Assembly: GCA_907163375.1 (NCBI GenBank)
Contig: CAJQUW010006977.1
Coordinates: forward strand, 124,001-188,000
Source: Prostheceraeus crozeri
Taxonomy: Eukaryota > Platyhelminthes > Polycladida > Euryleptidae
Direction: 5' to 3'
Length of the DNA stretch: 64,000 nucleotides
Below, piece after piece: positions 1-11,771 of the stretch (positions are counted from its first letter, which is position 1; every line of letters starts with the position of its first letter). Below the pieces are notes generated by a model. It was not told the DNA's origin and did no database searches. It worked only from the letters and a program-made list of their open reading frames with translations. The translations under genes and the position numbers were made by a program.

Positions 1-75
1 ATTCACAGAACTCTGAGAACAGTTGCAGAGAAAGAACGTTCGAAAACGAAATACAGAGCTCGGACGTATAAGGAT

Positions 76-2721
76 ATGGATCCCAGGAGCAAACTGAGGG
101 TACGTAGAGAGGTTGAGACAGGCAAGGCTGTCATAACTAACAAGCAAGGATGCCTGCTCCTCGAGGATCAATTAGGGTTGATCACGCTCATAATGGATGC
201 ATTGCAGGAGGACAAGACTCACGAGAAATCAGTAGTTGGTATGATATCCCAGGCTGAACGGATCTTTCGCCATGCGGATGTCGAACTCAAATTTGTCGAC
301 GCCTTGAATCAGATCGTGGAAATCGATTATGATGATCCTGATCCATTCTTGGATGTAGAGGGACTTGTGTGGATACATAAGTCAAAAGGACGTCTCAGTA
401 CTGATGAGTTGGTAGAAGAAACTGTGCAAGGTGAAGATTCTTAATTGTACGTTGTGCGTCGAAATGTGACTGTGCAGCTGCCGGATGCTGCTTCATCCAC
501 GATGATTAAATTACCGACATTAACAACGCGAGACCTCGACACCGTATTAACTGGATACGGTCTTAAAAACAAAGTGGCCGAAATTGTAGCACCACAACTA
601 CTCAACATAGTTGAGGGTCGAGCCACTGACATGACGGAGTTATTCACCATCTGCTTGAATACTATGTTTGCATTGACTACGATCAAGGCGACGCCCGAAT
701 GTGGAGAAGCTCATCTCATGAGGAGAGACAACTGGTACGGTGGGATAAATCGCAACCTTGTGTTTGCTGCCATGGATCCGGAACAAAGACGAGATGCTAT
801 GCAACTACGTAATTTCTGTTCTGAAGGGGGTTCACTTCTGTACATCACTAGTGATGTCGAACTATATGCCTTGGTAGCAATGGATGTTATTCGAGGAGAC
901 CAGCAGACAGTGTTGAATCCTGCTGTATGTGACGATGCAAGATGGTCTTTTCGTAGTTCAGCAGTGCAATACAGGAATCGCGCGCTGTGGGTCGGATTTG
1001 GTCCCAAATGGCGTACAGTGCTTGAAGTCACCAATGCAATAGCAGATGCGCATGATGCAGTTGTAAATGATCCAGCCTTGATTCTTGCAGGACTACGATC
1101 CCTAGCCTCGAAATTGAGAATACAGCTGTGGCGCTGTCGATCTCAAGTACTACTGGACCTTTGTTGCCAGTGGAAGGCGGTAACGACAATATTGAATATA
1201 TGGCAGCCACACCATTCTTTGGTGTTGGTGATGTACCTATATCAGTCACAGCACTGCCCACCATCACCATACCTATGGCAGCATATCCGGAGTATACTCA
1301 GAAGAACCAGATCAAACGAACTAAAGACGGCGGAAGCAAATTTTCATCCGAAAAAGATGACGATGACGATGTCTTGAGAGAAATTGGTTTGGTGATGCTG
1401 ATAATAAGAGGTGTGAATACCGATCGATTGAAAGCGATATCGACAATATTTACGGTTACGTGGACCTGCCTGAGTATGGTAGTGCGCATGATTGGATTAG
1501 ACTGGATTGTTTTCCAGGATTATCTAGGCGGCGTCGGTGTGATACGCGATGAACTACCCAGGAAATTTCTACACTGTCGTGATTCGGGGACAAATAACTT
1601 ACACCGAGCGACAGGAAATCTTTTACGCCCAAACAGCCGAGTAACTGGAACTCGAGTATACCTCTAGATCTGCTGGCACGTCTTGGTGGTGCGAGTAAGA
1701 AGAATTTTGAAAATGTGAATCGAAGTCTGGGATGGCTAAATCAATACTCTCTGATGCCTGACATGCTTTGTCTGACCTATGGCAGAGCACAAGGATCGCT
1801 AGCCAGTACATTGCACAAGTCTGGTCCTACTAGAACGGAACAGGGTTTCAATCCAATTGGGCTGTACGATCCGAAGGATTGGATAGCAATGTTGGAGAAA
1901 AGGGAAACCTTCCCGAAATAATGAACGAAATCAATTTGTTCGTTAGCACTATGGTGAAAAGAGCTTCCATCATAGTGGCTGCTGCACTTGGCATACCTAT
2001 CCGGACATTCCTAGACTCACCACCGGAACAAAGAATGGAAGAAGCAGTGGGTGTTCTGGGACCGTGGCACTGGTTAGTGTCCGGTAGAGCAATCATAGAA
2101 AGGTTCGAACATGTGCGCATATCTGTCTCACCCGCTGGATATTTGACACAAAAACCTATACCAGCAGTGGATGTTTCAGCCTGGTTGGCATGGGACTGGA
2201 GTGATGAATGGCACAGTGTGACACCGAATTCAGCTGTCTACAAGGTGATAGAAGCAGCTGACTCTAGCATCATATTGCCTAAGTTGGACTTACGTGGTTG
2301 TCCAGAAAGCGTGATTATGGCTATGTCCCCTTGGACAGAAACGAAGAAAGACGGTGGCCATCCGCTATTACTGGCTACTCAATATATGTATCATACGGAC
2401 AGCATAGATTCAATGGCTGTGCAGATCCGTCATGATCTACCGAAGTTCAGTCCAACAAAGCCTACCATGCGCAAATTACCTCCTGGACGGACTGAACATC
2501 TACCAAATGTGCCACATGATGTTGATGGTGACAGAGATGGACCGCCTGCACGTGACAGAGTGCAGAATGTGGCCGGTTTACCAGTCAATTTGGATGATCT
2601 GGAACAAGTGGCTGCTGTTGCAGTAGAAGCACTTCGTGGTGCAGCTAACATCCCGGATATTGGTGATGTTGCACCACAGGTCGATGATGCAGTCGACGCC
2701 GCACAGGGTGCAGGAAACTAG
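76..2721 (+). pseudogene. Broken long protein relic, possible endogenous viral structural gene
   Basis: Most of this stretch reads as protein-like sequence on the plus strand with balanced composition. It opens with an ATG at 76 and ends in a low-complexity Ala/Asp/Val-rich tail that stops at 2721, which looks like a natural C-terminus. I do not recognise the family. The size (near 900 residues in total), the absence of introns, the Trp/Pro-rich central part and the hydrophilic tail would suit a viral coat protein, for example of a dsRNA toti-like virus, but this is inference with no diagnostic motif seen. The copy is broken at roughly four to six places, so it is old. Alternatives are a host pseudogene or a protein of an unrecognised mobile element. 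Translated searches against viral capsids and invertebrate proteins would decide. Confidence 0.35.
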
Positions 2722-2830
2722 ATGTGGGCACAGCACACAAACACAGAGTCTTATGTTGTAGGATTTTAATACTAGAATATTTGTTAGTAGATAAGTGTTA
2801 TTGTTTCGATGTGTTTGTGACTGTGCCCAG
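2722..2830 (+). other. Stem-loop just after the relic's terminal stop
   Basis: Immediately after the end of the relic, gggcacag and cacaaacac (about 2726-2745) pair with gtgtttgtg and ctgtgccc (about 2810-2828), giving a two-part stem with a loop of about 65 bases. It resembles a structured 3' untranslated region, but no function can be assigned. Confidence 0.4.
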
Positions 2831-2940
2831 ATCTAAATGTACGTGTAAAAAAGTGTACCGAAAGTGACTACCGCTGGGCAAATAGAGTACCTTAATGAAT
2901 GCTGGGCTGACCATGATGTTATGACCAATAAAGCTTGTAC

Positions 2941-3390
2941 TAGGCAAGGAGTTTTTCAAGATAGGGATTTCGTCTCACATACATAAGGTTGGGTACAGTA
3001 CGACTGATAGAGATGCGTTCAGCAGGAGTATTCGTACAGGAGATTGTGCGTATAGTGTTGATAGTGATGTAAATCCTAGGTACGGACAATGCGCAGCTGG
3101 GTTGGCATCCTTCGGTGATATGTTTTTACGTCATTGGGTGCTACATCCGGTACATGCTTCAGGACGTATTTGTGCGTTATTGTACTACTGGTATCAAGTA
3201 GGACGTATACCATTTGGATTGATGATCCTGTGGGTTGAAGCCTACTATCCTATTTACATAACTGATAAATCTATAAATAGTAATGTTTTCTGGGATATAT
3301 GTATTACAAACATACGTAAAATAGTACAGGATAGTGGAGTGGTCAAATCGAAAGAGCACCCCGCGATGGGTTTATATATAAATTAATTAA
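2941..3390 (+). pseudogene. Second protein-like relic downstream, unassigned
   Basis: A protein-like stretch follows the stem-loop on the same strand. A Cys/Gly/Arg-rich section leads into an aromatic, membrane-like section. It lies directly downstream of the 76-2721 relic and shares its general look, so it may be part of the same old insertion. No family motif was recognised. It is broken and is treated as a fossil. Confidence 0.25.
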
Positions 3391-3551
3391 TTAAATGTGG
3401 TAACCATAAACATTTTACACTAGGTAGGATGCCCAAGACGGGAAACCGAAAAATGATGTTAGCGACAGTACCATGGAAGAAGATTTTTCCACCTAGTCGA
3501 TAAAAAGCAACTTATGAAAATTCAACTGACAAAAAGACTAGAAAGGTATGA

Positions 3552-3845
3552 TTCCAATCAGTTCCTGAGATCCGAAAGTTTACGGCAGACTCCTATCACA
3601 ACAATGTTGAACAGACAAATATTGTTCCTGCTTCCACACCGGAGAGGCCAACCGTCAACACTGACAAGCATTATCTGCACAGTGATGACGACAGCGAGGA
3701 TTTTCCAACATCCGAAGATTCTAACGAGGAAATGAGTTATTTTAACGATTGCGACTTAGATCAACCATCCGATTCTGGCGACCCTGACTTAGTAGAAATA
3801 ATTGACCCTATTCTCGATCCAGGCTGCGATTCCAACATCTGTTAA
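3552..3845 (+). CDS. Acidic C-terminal coding fragment, unassigned
   Basis: An open frame of 97 codons without its own start ends at a TAA at 3843-3845. The translation is acidic and serine-rich (for example HSDDDSEDFPTSEDSNEE near the middle, then DPDLVEIIDPILDPGCDSNIC at the end). This is more protein-like than chance, and it resembles acidic termini of transposases, but I do not recognise a family. The stop codon coincides with the left end of the hairpin repeat at 3844-3995. It may be a terminal exon or a fragment of a DNA transposon whose remaining parts are lost. Confidence 0.3.
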   Translation, partial: FQSVPEIRKFTADSYHNNVEQTNIVPASTPERPTVNTDKHYLHSDDDSEDFPTSEDSNEEMSYFNDCDLDQPSDSGDPDLVEIIDPILDPGCDSNIC

Positions 3846-3995
3846 AAGTAAAATATACAAATAAGCCGAACTGCTGCTTTTTATTTTTCAACATTTTCAC
3901 CGTTATGACGGCCTGATCACATAACGCCGTCAAAACGGTGAAAATTTTGAAAAATAAAAAACAGCAGTTTGGCTTATTTGTATATTTTACTTTTA
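3844..3995. repeat. Near-perfect 152-bp hairpin (MITE-like)
   Basis: Two arms of about 70 bases, 3844-3912 and 3926-3995, are reverse complements with only a few mismatches. The outer part pairs agtaaaatatacaaataagc with its complement, and the inner part pairs accgttatgacggc with gccgtcaaaacggt, around a loop containing ctgatcacat. Such compact hairpins are typical of miniature inverted-repeat transposons or of palindromic ends of larger DNA elements. It abuts the acidic fragment on its left and the RAG1-like transposase on its right. No clear target duplication was found. Confidence 0.7.
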
Positions 3996-4059
3996 TCAAG
4001 ATATGCTTCGCGTGAGCTGCAATCTCTCCTCGACCACACGTCTACAAGAATCGTCAAAA

Positions 4060-5130
4060 TGCAGCAAAGTGTCATCGAGTCGAAACCATCGATAACCCGC
4101 CTCACTCTTCGATACAAAGCTGGTTTTGACGGTAGCACAGGTCAGTCAGTGTACAAGCAGGTCTCTTCAACGGGTTCACGAAATCTGCAAGAGGAAGACA
4201 GCTTGTTTCTGACATGCGTGGTTCCCCTGCAACTGACTGGGTATGAAGGAGCAACAAAGCACATATTTTGGAATAATCCCTTGCCATCTTCGACGCATTA
4301 CTGCCGACCACTTCACTTCAGATTTGTGAAGGAAACCAAAGAAGTTCTATTGGCAGAAGAAGCGCTTTTGACATCGAACATCAATGCGTTGAATGTCACA
4401 GTGATCGAAAATCTGAGCATCAGGCATGTCGTCGAAATTACAATGTTGGATGGAAAGGTGGTGACCGCATTGTCGGAAGTGACAAACTCTTCATTGTGTT
4501 GTTCGGTTTGTGGCGCTAAGCCAACAGAGATGAATCTTATTTCTGTGATGAAAAGGCGTGCAATAGACCCCAATGCTATCAAATTCGGTCTATCTACTCT
4601 ACACGCATGGATTCGATTCATGGAATGCATGCTGCACATCGCGTACCGTCTGCAAATACAAAAGTTGCGAGTGAGCAAAGAGGACAGGGCATTGATGCAG
4701 GGAGCAAAGCTTGAAATCCAGAAGAAACTGATGGATGAAATTGGAATCGTTGTTAATGTACCCATATCATCAGGGTCAGGCACGTCAAACGACGGGAACA
4801 CGGCTCACAGATTCCTTTCCGAACACACTAGAATCTCTGAAATCTGCAAAATTGATCACAATCTGTTCATTGAATTGCACACGATTCTGATTACCTTGTC
4901 GAGTGGCTATTCCACTGATGCGGACAAATTTGAGGCTTATTGCGAAGACATTGCAAAGCATTTCGTTCGACTGTATCCGTGGTGCTACATGCCTCAATCA
5001 ATGCATCGCGTGTTGATTCATGGTCACGTGGTTGTCCGGAGAATGACTCTTCCAATCGGTGTCCTGTCGGATGAAGCGCAAGAGTCTCGAAATAAAGACT
5101 TCAAGAAGTTTCGCGAGCGATTCTCACGAA
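4060..5130 (+). CDS. RAG1/Transib-superfamily transposase, C-terminal two thirds
   Basis: The frame, open from 3969 to 5153, carries the landmarks of the RAG1 core and Transib-like transposases. A first acidic site lies in GFDGSTGQS (Asp at 4128-4130, corresponding to RAG1 D600). Next come an RPLHFRF segment, a zinc-type CSVCGAKPTEMN corresponding to RAG1 CTLCDAT, and an FGLSTLHAWIRFME helix. After these come GNTAHRFLSE (RAG1 GNFARKLM), MHRVLIHG and finally LSDEAQESRNKDFKKFRERF. The last motif aligns with RAG1 around catalytic E962 (Glu at 5082-5084). The middle aspartate (D708 in RAG1) could not be assigned; the aligned spot reads FVKET. The N-terminus and the extreme C-terminus are missing, and Gypsy sequence begins near 5130. 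It is a truncated DNA-transposon remnant, probably inactive. Transib versus another RAG1-like branch is not resolved. Confidence 0.75.
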
Positions 5131-6245
5131 CTGGATTTAGAAACTGTTGTTGAACGGGAAACTTCTGACTATATCTATGAAATGCAAGAGCAGCTTGTTC
5201 GTACATGGGAAGCGGTGAAAAACTGTGCGGTGGTAGAGCAAGAACGGCAGAAGGAAGGTTACGACATGAAACTACAAGTACCGGTACTTGCCAATATCAG
5301 ACTGGGGACTTGGTAATGTAATTCAGGACGGCTGTCCCAAGGGACAAACAGAAACAAAATTTTCGACGGTTGTGGAAAGACGATTCTCAGATAAGACCTA
5401 TCAGATCAGAGATACTAAACAAGGCAGGAAAACCTTGGTTACTCATGTTGACAGATCAAAGAAATTTCCATGTTCACCTCCTATCTCGCAGCAACGGGTT
5501 GGGAAGGTGTAGAGAGACGAGTCACAAACAGGACTACCCTCAGACGCGGAAAGACAAAGTAATGCGACAGATGAAACTGTCGAGATGATTAACGACTCAG
5601 ACTTAGATGGAGACATAGAAAGTAATGCAACAGAAGACACTGTAGACTCAGGACTAAATGCAGGATTCAAGACTCAGGCTCAGATGCGGAAATTAACAGT
5701 AATTCAACGGATGACGCTAGAAGTGATAGCCAATGTCATGTGTGAAATCGAGGTCAATCATATTTCTTTACTGCAGCACGCACCGCAAGACACTATCAGA
5801 GACCAGGTGATCTCGTTTTTATTGAGGGACCGGGCTTTGTCCGAATGTCCCGGTGGTTGGAGCCAGAAAATGAATGTCAGAGTCATGTCTTTCGCGAGCC
5901 GTCGTCCAGGAGACTCTCATAGCCACGGCTGAACAACAACCAGCCATGCAGGACATGGTGCATCAATAAGTGCCGACTGGTCAGTTCCTCACCACCAGTT
6001 GCTGAAGAACGCAGCACGGATGTCAAGTCTCCATGAGGACACCACCAATCTGCACCCTAGTCGGCGGCGCCAGGTCCGCAAGCTGAGGATCAGCAGTGGG
6101 CTCTCCGGGGTAAAAGTCCCAACTGATCGGAAGTTGGCTATACGACGCAACGTCACAGAGGAGCACCTGCGGACCTTGATTGAGAACAGCTTCAATCGGT
6201 ATTCCGTCCATAGGAATCGGGACGATTCTATCTGTAAGGGGGAAG
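5130..6245 (+). mobile_element. Gypsy (Ty3) retrotransposon 3' internal region, fossil
   Basis: The start of this block translates to the C-terminal part of a Gypsy-type integrase. YIYEMQEQLVRTWEAVKN followed by ERQKEGYDMKL matches the usual helix after the integrase core. It is followed by CPKGQTETKF and YQIRDTKQGRKTLVTHVDR, the usual end of these integrases. It is directly joined to the RAG1-like transposase on the left. On the right, a purine tract (aagggggaag at about 6236) precedes a probable LTR. The element is incomplete and broken at several places, so it is an old copy. Confidence 0.65.
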
Positions 6246-6590
6246 TGTTGTAACGGTGTTGCTTGCATACATTAATTAGTAGATAACGTAAATGTACCCA
6301 AAATGAAAGTCACACGTTCAATTCGACCACTTTCAACGCCAATTTTAATGTGTCACAAACAATCCTACAAGCCCCACAAATACACGGAGGCGAAGCAGCA
6401 AGCTCATAAACATCACATTGGCAAGACTCGCAATGACAGACTGTCAGACACATGATACTCTACAAACGTTTACCGCTCACTAACAAAAACATGCAACGCA
6501 ACACCCGGGCGAATCTGAGAAACTTAATAGACAATAAATAACAGTACACGAAGCCACAGTAAATATATTTAATATCGGTATGCGGATTAA
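6246..6590 (+). repeat. Probable start of the 3' LTR of the Gypsy fossil
   Basis: The sequence tgttgtaacggtgttgc begins right after the purine-rich tract. This is the arrangement expected for a polypurine tract followed by an LTR opening with TG. No second LTR copy lies in the window, so the right end is a guess. Confidence 0.4.
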
Positions 6591-7430
6591 ATACTAAATA
6601 GGTGAACTTATTCGCTCACTAATCTGGGAGCATTTGGCCTCGTTTGATTGGTGGAAGCTTGCAAATGTACATAATATGTAGTAGATATAATGTATATGTT
6701 GCAAAATACATTTGGAAGTGTTGGTTTCCAATTTTACAGGTTTCTGGGTGGGTTCTGGGTAAAGGTATATGCAAACATAAGATGAAGCAATCAATAATAC
6801 CCTTGGTGCTAGAATGTACCCTTTTATCATAAATCCAATGAGTAAAGCTCAGGATGAATAGAGGGCTCTGATCGCCAAATCTTTGCTCTCTGAAAAAGAT
6901 ACGGCTAAGTGGTAAGTCGCAGCTCCGCTGTTATATGATATAGGATTCTAGGATGCTGATGTAGAATTATAGGCAAGTGTCATTGGCTAAGATATTAGCT
7001 AAATATATTTTCTCACCAGCTAATACTGATTATGTGACACAATAATGCATGTACAACTTAGCTGGCGCACCTGCAGGCTGCAACTTATAGAAATAGTAGG
7101 ACACAACACGGAGTAGGAGGTTGAGGTTTGTGAAACTTGCTTTTCAGATTACCAACCGCCAGCCGCAACGGCTATAACGTGTCTGGATTATACCCAGACC
7201 TTCGAGTTAGGGCATTACCTAAAATACCTACTAGCTAGTAGATTAAGGTTAATAACCGATTCGGGCAAAGTCTGCGTGGCTGACTCGGTGTTCGAACACA
7301 TCTCGTGAGAATGCGGTAAGGTGTGGTTTCGAGTAACTGGATCGTCTCGAATTACCGGGTAGGCTTTTTACAGTATTGAAACCCTAAGTCATAGGCCCCG
7401 GTCGAGGTCGTTTAATGGAATGAGAGTGCA
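6591..7430. other. Non-coding stretch, unassigned
   Basis: No supported gene. The section 7140-7410 has mixed composition and a B-box-like GTGTTCGAACAC near 7290, so it may contain a SINE scrap, but no A box lies at proper spacing. Confidence 0.3.
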
Positions 7431-7433
7431 GCA

Positions 7434-7649
7434 GTGATAAATAAAGAAAAAACGGATGGGACAGAAGAGAAGAAATGTTGTGTGTGGAGTTATTGCGGAC
7501 ATGAAGCACATATTATACTAGAAAATTGTGAAAAATGCAAAGACTTAAGACAGAAGTATCAGGTGGAAGGAAGAGGTGTAGAAAAAATCATTTTTGGTGG
7601 AGGAGGTGAAGATAATGCCAATAATTTAGATAGAAGAAATCTGCTTTAG
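7434..7649 (+). pseudogene. LINE-like C-terminal zinc-knuckle fragment
   Basis: A 71-codon frame includes KKCCVWSYCGHEAHIILENC and then EKCKDLRQKYQVEG. The pattern Cys-x-x-Cys-Gly-His/Glu-Glu followed by a His-containing helix and a Cys resembles the C-terminal region of several non-LTR retrotransposon polymerases (C-x-x-C-G-E-E-E-T-x-x-H-x-x-x-x-C). It is a short remnant. The first Cys spacing is irregular, so assignment is tentative. Confidence 0.3.
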
Positions 7650-7779
7650 TGAAGACTGATTTGATGGGAGGGTTAGATATACTGTAGGCCGTATTGAAGG
7701 CGTTACTCCATCTCTAAAGCAGCTCAAGCAAGTAAGTAGGCCTACTCAACATGCTCTCATGTCTGATTATAATTGTTAA

Positions 7780-7998
7780 AATGACGAGGAAACAACTTAT
7801 ACAACGGAGGACATAATTACTCGCGCAGGGCAGCCTGCAATCAAGCAGCAACGTTTTCATCCCGACACAAGTCGAGGGACATTGAATCCATTCGCCGTCA
7901 AGACCATGAAGACACCTTCCAAACCTAAACGCTTCACCACGTCGGAAGGCCAAAGAACGATGCCAATAACGATTCGTCTAGATCGACGCCCTGGTTAA
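7780..7998 (+). other. Short protein-like relic, unassigned
   Basis: An open stretch reads TTEDIITRAGQPAIKQQRFH and then a Lys/Pro/Thr-rich part ending at a stop near 7998. It is more protein-like than its surroundings and lies close to other retroelement scraps, but no family is recognised. Confidence 0.2.
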
Positions 7999-7999
7999 T

Positions 8000-10963
8000 G
8001 GTAAGTGCCATTAAGTCGATTCCTAGAGTGGAACCGTGAGCAAATTGCACCTGCATATGTTCCCTCAACGTAAAAAAATTCCCACTTGCTTCTCCAGTGA
8101 AACTTATTTGTTGCCTTTAACTAATTTAACTAATTTTGGGCAGCTTTGCTTTTACAACAGCAAATTACAAAAGGTTGGCATCCTCTAGATTATTTTCGAT
8201 GAAGGTAATATCGAGATTAGGATGAGCTTTTACTGAGTGTTAGCCTCTCGAGTGAACAGAGGTCAATCCGTTGCATTCTTGTGATTGAACATTTTGTACT
8301 CAAATAATTCAGCATTTTAAAACAATAAACTTTAATATTATCTAAAACCTATTTGCATGTAAAAAGATACAGTGTAATAAGCAATAACTGTTAAGTGGTG
8401 TATTGAGAAGTAATCGCTTAATACTATGGGAAAGAGATGAACATGGGGTGCAAAACGTACATTCCCATGCAATGGCAACGAGCACATTTGCTTATTTGTT
8501 GAGACAGCTGAGAGCATAGAGTAGGAGCTGAGAGTTGAAACATCAACTTCTTAGTAGCTTAATTAGCCTGCAAATAATTCTTCTTACAAGATTCTATTAG
8601 AGATTCAACGTATATTCCTAGTATATCACAACGAAGGACTGACATGATGAATGCCACTACAAGCAAATTAGGCATTTAATTATGTCAGTTGTGACCAGGA
8701 CTCAGTCGATTTGTGCTTGTCTATCTTCAATGTTCTGCATTTCTCACATATGATGATGACGGCCTATTAGTAGTATTGTTGATAGCATAGAGTGGTTGAT
8801 CATCTCTGCTCAACGGCTTAGTACTGTATTTCTACAGTTTTCTTAGAATGCAAACAAAGTCCTCTCATTTCTCCATAACAACCGTTGATCCATGATTACT
8901 GGCAGTTTACAACTCTCTCATGAAGTCCGTTTAGCCACTGGTTTCTTTGATATTGAAATGGAAATCTTCCACTCATGATATTGTTTTACAGAACTGGTGA
9001 AATTTTTGAATTCTCTAGTGACGTTACAGCTGTTGTCGCGTGCAGATCTTTTCTTTTGTTCTAACTCAATTTCCTGTAGAATATGCCATTTCCGAAATGC
9101 TTTCTGTCAGTATTTAGCCATCGTTCGCGAAGTACCTTCATTATTAAATACAAATGCTGTTCAAAACTCCATTTCGGATGGCCATTTTAGACGACGTCTG
9201 ACACAGGAAAAGTATACTCAACTGAGTCGAAACTCGTTTTGGAAGTTCTGATTCAGCTGTGTGGACAGAAATGATTTACGCTTAGTCGGTATTTTCGGAA
9301 GGGAGGGATGATTTTCAAAACTGTGCATTCTATTTCATAGTTATAGCTAGGGTTGTTGAAGGCGTCCTAATCACTATCTGCAAGCAATTCTCAAGTGTTG
9401 TTTATACTGAATATCATTTCATGTATTCTATATTCAATGTTTTATTTTGAATATTATTTTAGGTGAATTACTGAATATTTTATTTATTTTCAGTAAGTGT
9501 TTTAATGTTTTGTTACATTGCAGCATTATTTGCGAGATCAGAAGACTATGATAATTCGTGATTCACGGTTATTGGGATCATTTGAGCGGATTTCTATCGG
9601 TGTCTATTTGTCGGTGCCAATATCATAGGCAGTCGTATTTTTGTATCAGTGGTTAACCTATTTCTCTAAAAACTGAGCACGAAATTCTCATCTTTTCGAC
9701 TACAATGTGCAGAATGATGCATTTTATTCCCCCACCGTGAAGCGTCAGTGAAACTGACTCAGGTCCTTAGTCGGTGACCCATGAATTTCAAAAATATGTT
9801 ACAGGTGCCAGCGAAGTATGTAGCATCCACATTGAAAGACTGTGTAACTCATGTGTAACAGTTGCCGACGACACAGGAAAAAGCAGGCAAATTCTGATGA
9901 CCTCATATGTGTTTAATTTTATTAATTTATTAAATTATTAATTATTATTTTATTTTATTATATTGTAGATTTTATTAAAATGCATGTAGTTCGAGTTACA
10001 AAGGAATTTGATTCAAATAGGCTCATCATAATATTGAGCAGGCATGTGACATATTTATAGACAAAAACATAAGAAATTGTGATGAATTTCTTCTCAGTCT
10101 TGACTTGTTTGCAAGTGCTTAGTTGTCCCTAATTCATCCCTCTACCGACAATTCCCCCTACAAGCATTTCTTATTGTCTTCCTGTTCATTTGCAAGGCGA
10201 AAAGGCCTCGCTTAGAATTCATCAAAATGATGCTTTAATAATGATCACTTACTCATAGACTTCAATTCGTGTTGTTTCTCCCGCCAACATACATTTCTAT
10301 CATGAGCAAGTTGAGCATTGTTCTAATATAGTCCATTTGCACTTTGTACACTTATTCTCTTATTGAAATTAATCGATGTAGGTCTACCTAACTACCTAAT
10401 GCATGTTTAGCATCTGTTGATGTAGTCTTTTTGCACCAACTCAAGTAGGTACTGCGGCTAGATTATACTGTATACGATGAATATCTACGGTGTCGCTAGC
10501 GGTGTTCAATGAACGTCGCTACGGTTTTGTCTTTTGGGATGATTCATGCATAGGTTTCTTCTGGGAAAGCGGAATTTTGGGATGGATTTGATTAAAGGTG
10601 AGATGCAATAGCGTGTAAGAATTGTACAAAACATGAAGAAGGTGGTATCTTGGGTTGGATTTTTCCGGAAACCGCGTGTCGTCAGAATTTCATAGGTGTG
10701 AGTGATTGCCTATGCCTAAAAATACATACATGTATAGGCCTATCAATTAAACATTTATAATTTTCGGGACGCTCAAGAATTTTTGCCATGTCCGAATTTT
10801 GTGCCCTAGGAGCACTGCATTTGTAATTACCTCTTAGTAACCTAGCTGACTGAAAAATTGTGAGAAAAGTCGCAACTGGCCACTTCTTCTGTTTTACCTC
10901 CAGCTATCAATGCTCACGATTATCTTCATATTTTTATCTCCGAATTATTTTATCATGCTGATT
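8000..10963. other. Gene-poor stretch
   Basis: No supported gene or complete repeat was seen. It holds A/T-rich sequence (9390-9500, 9915-9970) and a few AGGCCTA-type palindromes (10733). Confidence 0.4.
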
Positions 10964-10971
10964 ACTTAGAC

Positions 10972-11771
10972 CAGGGGTGCGCAACCTGCGGCCGCAGCAG
11001 AGGCAGAGTGCGGCCGTGACAATGAGAAGTAAGCCTAAATGAAAAAGAATATTGTACATGTATGTTGCAAATATTTCTAGAGTTCAAGACAATTGGAAAA
11101 CAATCGTCACTATAACAGCATATTAGTCACCTTGTAACTGTCGAACACCTTTATGCCCATGATGCTTGGAAAAATACGCGCCCGCAGGCGCGATGAAGGC
11201 GTTCAAGCAGTTCGATAACTCACGAATAGAATATTTTAGGGAAGTTACATTCATGTGCATTCATGGTTAGAGTCATCAGCTAAAAGAAACAAAAGGAAAA
11301 AATGTAGTTAGCTCGAATTGTTCGCGCGCGTAGGCTTCATGTCAATGGCCTGAATATGGATGCCTGCTAGATCACCGGCCCTGTGATGATTGAATGAATG
11401 AATGAATTTTGTAAGGCTCGTGATTCCTTTATAAATTGTTACAATAGTTAAGTAAAGTGTTTTCTCCTTCGGTTGCCCTTACAAAAACATGCTTTCAACT
11501 TTTCAAGTGCTATTAACACCTTGAGCTTGAAATCTTTTCGGATCAGAAATGACCGTCCGTCGTATGTGGGTTAACTCGCTAAATCATTCTTTACGAAGTA
11601 GGCCTTTATGCGATTTCAACTGCGTCATTCATCAGGGAAAACTAATTTGAGTGGTGGAATATAAAAAGGATTGGCGATTGACCTAGTTGTTTGCACACAT
11701 ATTAAGTGCGGCCGTGATTCTTTCGGCCTTCGAAATGGCGGCCGAAAAATGTAAAAGGTTGCGCACCCCTG
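10972..11771. mobile_element. Non-autonomous hAT transposon, 800 bp
   Basis: The ends are inverted repeats CAGGGGTGCGCAACCT (10972-10987) and its complement (11756-11771). They are flanked by an exact 8-bp target duplication acttagac at 10964-10971 and 11772-11779. Both the 8-bp duplication and the CAGGGGTG terminus are hallmarks of the hAT superfamily. A subterminal GTGCGGCCGTGA occurs near each end. No transposase frame is present inside, so it was moved by an enzyme encoded elsewhere. The exact duplication suggests a fairly recent insertion. Confidence 0.92.

Noticed and set aside
7140-7410. Possible tRNA-derived SINE
   Set aside because: There is a B-box-like word but no A box at tRNA spacing and no target duplication.
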